64,000 bases of DNA from Actinomycetales bacterium. Its GTDB lineage: Bacteria; Actinomycetota; Actinomycetes; Actinomycetales; Dermatophilaceae. Within the stretch, counting starts at the first letter, position 1, and each line of letters opens with the position of its first letter. Positions 63,025-64,000 of the stretch are shown one piece after another. Location: the NCBI GenBank assembly GCA_016715285.1, contig JADKAO010000009.1, positions 1 through 64,000 of the forward strand. The letters are read 5' to 3'. Position numbers and translations under genes: made by a program. The notes under the pieces were generated by a model, which worked only from the letters and a program-made list of their open reading frames with translations, was not told where the DNA came from and made no database searches.

Positions 63025-63739
63025 CCCGATCTCGCTGCCAGCCGTCGTCATCGTGACCGGCACGAGCACGGGCGTCGGCAAGACGGTCGCCACTGCTGCC
63101 CTCACCGCCATGCTGCTCGCCCGCGGCAGTCGCGTCGCCGTCGTGAAGCCCGCGCAGACCGGGGTCGGACCAGGCGAGCCGGGAGACCTGGACGAGGTAT
63201 GCCGTCTCGTCGGCGAGAGCGATCGGGTGACCTATCGAGAGTTTGTCCGATTGGGCGACCCGCTCGCACCAGCCGCGGCAGCCCGCCGGGAGGGCGTGGA
63301 CCTCCCTCCCGTCGCAGCGTGGGTAGGAACGATTACCGAGCTTGTCGGCACTCACGATGTCGTCCTGATCGAGGGCGCCGGAGGACTCCTTGTCGAGCTC
63401 GACTCGCGCGGTGGCACCCTGGCAGATCTCGCAGCCGCATTGCGCTACAAGGGAATCAGTGCTGCCGCAGTTATCGTCGCGAGCCCCGGCCTGGGCACCC
63501 TGAACCACACTGCCTTGACGGCGGAAGCACTTGCACGGCGCGGCATACCCCTGCTTGGGGTCATCGTTGGCACGTGGCCGCAGCCCCCTCACATCCCCGA
63601 CCTCGCGATGACCGAGAACCTCGCCGACCTCCCCCGGTGTGCTGACGCTCCCCTGCTCGGAGTCCTCCCTGACGGCGCGGGCTCACTATCGGCCGCGGCC
63701 TTCTGCGCTGGCGTACCGGACTGGCTGGTGGTGACCTGA
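63014..63739 (+). CDS. bioD: Dethiobiotin synthetase
   Basis: A 241-residue ATP-dependent carboxylase closing the ureido ring of dethiobiotin. P-loop IVTGTSTGVGKTVATAAL (residues 14-31), KPAQTG (about 45-50, with the catalytic lysine) and IEGAGGLLVEL (about 119-129) are characteristic. It overlaps bioF, so the two are co-translated. With bioA and bioB elsewhere in the window, the late biotin pathway is complete. Confidence 0.94.
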   Translation: MPADPISLPAVVIVTGTSTGVGKTVATAALTAMLLARGSRVAVVKPAQTGVGPGEPGDLDEVCRLVGESDRVTYREFVRLGDPLAPAAAARREGVDLPPVAAWVGTITELVGTHDVVLIEGAGGLLVELDSRGGTLADLAAALRYKGISAAAVIVASPGLGTLNHTALTAEALARRGIPLLGVIVGTWPQPPHIPDLAMTENLADLPRCADAPLLGVLPDGAGSLSAAAFCAGVPDWLVVT

Positions 63740-63765
63740 GCGGCGGTGTGCGGTTGAATGGCCCA

Positions 63766-64000
63766 ATGAGCGTTCCCTACCGCATCGCAGTGGTGTGCAC
63801 CGGCAATATCTGCCGCTCTCCAATGGGTGAAATTGTGCTTCGTCAGATGCTCGATGACGCTGACGTGACCGGGGTCGAAGTGAGTTCAGCAGGGACAGCC
63901 GGTTGGCACATTGGCGATGGCGCTGACCGCCGTGCGATCCGCCTCATGCGAGAGCGGGGATACGACGCGAGCGAGCACCGCGCTCGGCAATTCACGCCGG
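63766..64000 (+). CDS. Low-molecular-weight protein tyrosine phosphatase (partial)
   Basis: The first 78 residues are present before the window ends. IAVVCTGNICRSPMGEIVL holds the CX5R catalytic loop (Cys11, Arg17), followed by SSAGTAGWHIGDGADRRAIRLMRERGYDASEHRARQF, typical of actinobacterial PtpA-type enzymes of about 160 residues. The start is ATG 63766. The 26-base gap to bioD suggests co-transcription. Confidence 0.9.
   Translation, partial: MSVPYRIAVVCTGNICRSPMGEIVLRQMLDDADVTGVEVSSAGTAGWHIGDGADRRAIRLMRERGYDASEHRARQFTP

Overview
The window is GC-rich actinobacterial DNA. Gene content fits an aerobic or microaerobic member of the Micrococcales, probably near Intrasporangiaceae/Dermatophilaceae: a mycothiol-type maleylpyruvate isomerase fold, a CopD-CtaG fusion, a single-chain CydDC exporter, BsaP beside BioB, and a branched-chain keto-acid dehydrogenase. 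The family-level placement is inference. No rRNA, tRNA or CRISPR was seen. An octamer, CGGCATAC / GTATGCCG (usually extended to CGGCATACC / GGTATGCCG), occurs about 89 times by hand count, on both strands, inside and between genes; inverted pairs of it form terminator-like hairpins. This is how DNA uptake sequences behave in Neisseria and Haemophilus, and it is the most striking global signal here.

Layout. 0-1.4 kb: a kynurenine formamidase remnant and an internally deleted RtcB ligase. 1.5-1.7 kb: a 62-bp palindromic repeat array. 1.8-6.15 kb (minus strand): a fully translationally coupled operon with an EspC/WXG100-like small protein, a large protein with a DUF1023 alpha/beta-hydrolase end, and four tandem lipoprotein genes of two alternating types, most carrying indels. 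It resembles a type VII secreted hydrolase toxin with a lipoprotein immunity array. 6.4-8.3 kb: acyl-CoA dehydrogenase. 8.5-10.9 kb: a broken DUF11-repeat surface protein interrupted by G/C-only blocks that look like assembly artefacts.

11-31 kb: acyltransferase, nitrilase-family amidohydrolase, a proline-rich membrane protein, CopD-CtaG, a MarR regulator with its MFS pump, an FAD monooxygenase, a second MFS protein, the bkd complex (E1 alpha, E1 beta, E2), a PadR/membrane-protein pair, an AbiEi/DUF559-type protein, HisC and a holin-like membrane protein. 31-43 kb: phenylacetate genes (paaN, paaH, paaK) around two polar amino-acid ABC transporters, one decayed or error-ridden and one intact, then a second palindromic array (63-bp period) and galE.

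42-64 kb: cytochrome bd (cydA, cydB, cydDC), a TauE/SafE permease, and biotin synthesis split into bioB-bsaP, bioA and bioF-bioD. Between these lie modABC and a motif-poor surface module (a CotH-kinase/PKD/discoidin protein coupled to an RCC1-propeller protein). A small autoregulated HTH/membrane-protein operon with a clear promoter and operator precedes bioF. The window ends inside a low-molecular-weight protein tyrosine phosphatase gene.

Caution: regions 1.8-4.5, 8.5-10.9 and 34.6-36.5 kb carry many small indels, some beside G/C-only blocks, so true pseudogenes cannot be separated from sequence errors there.
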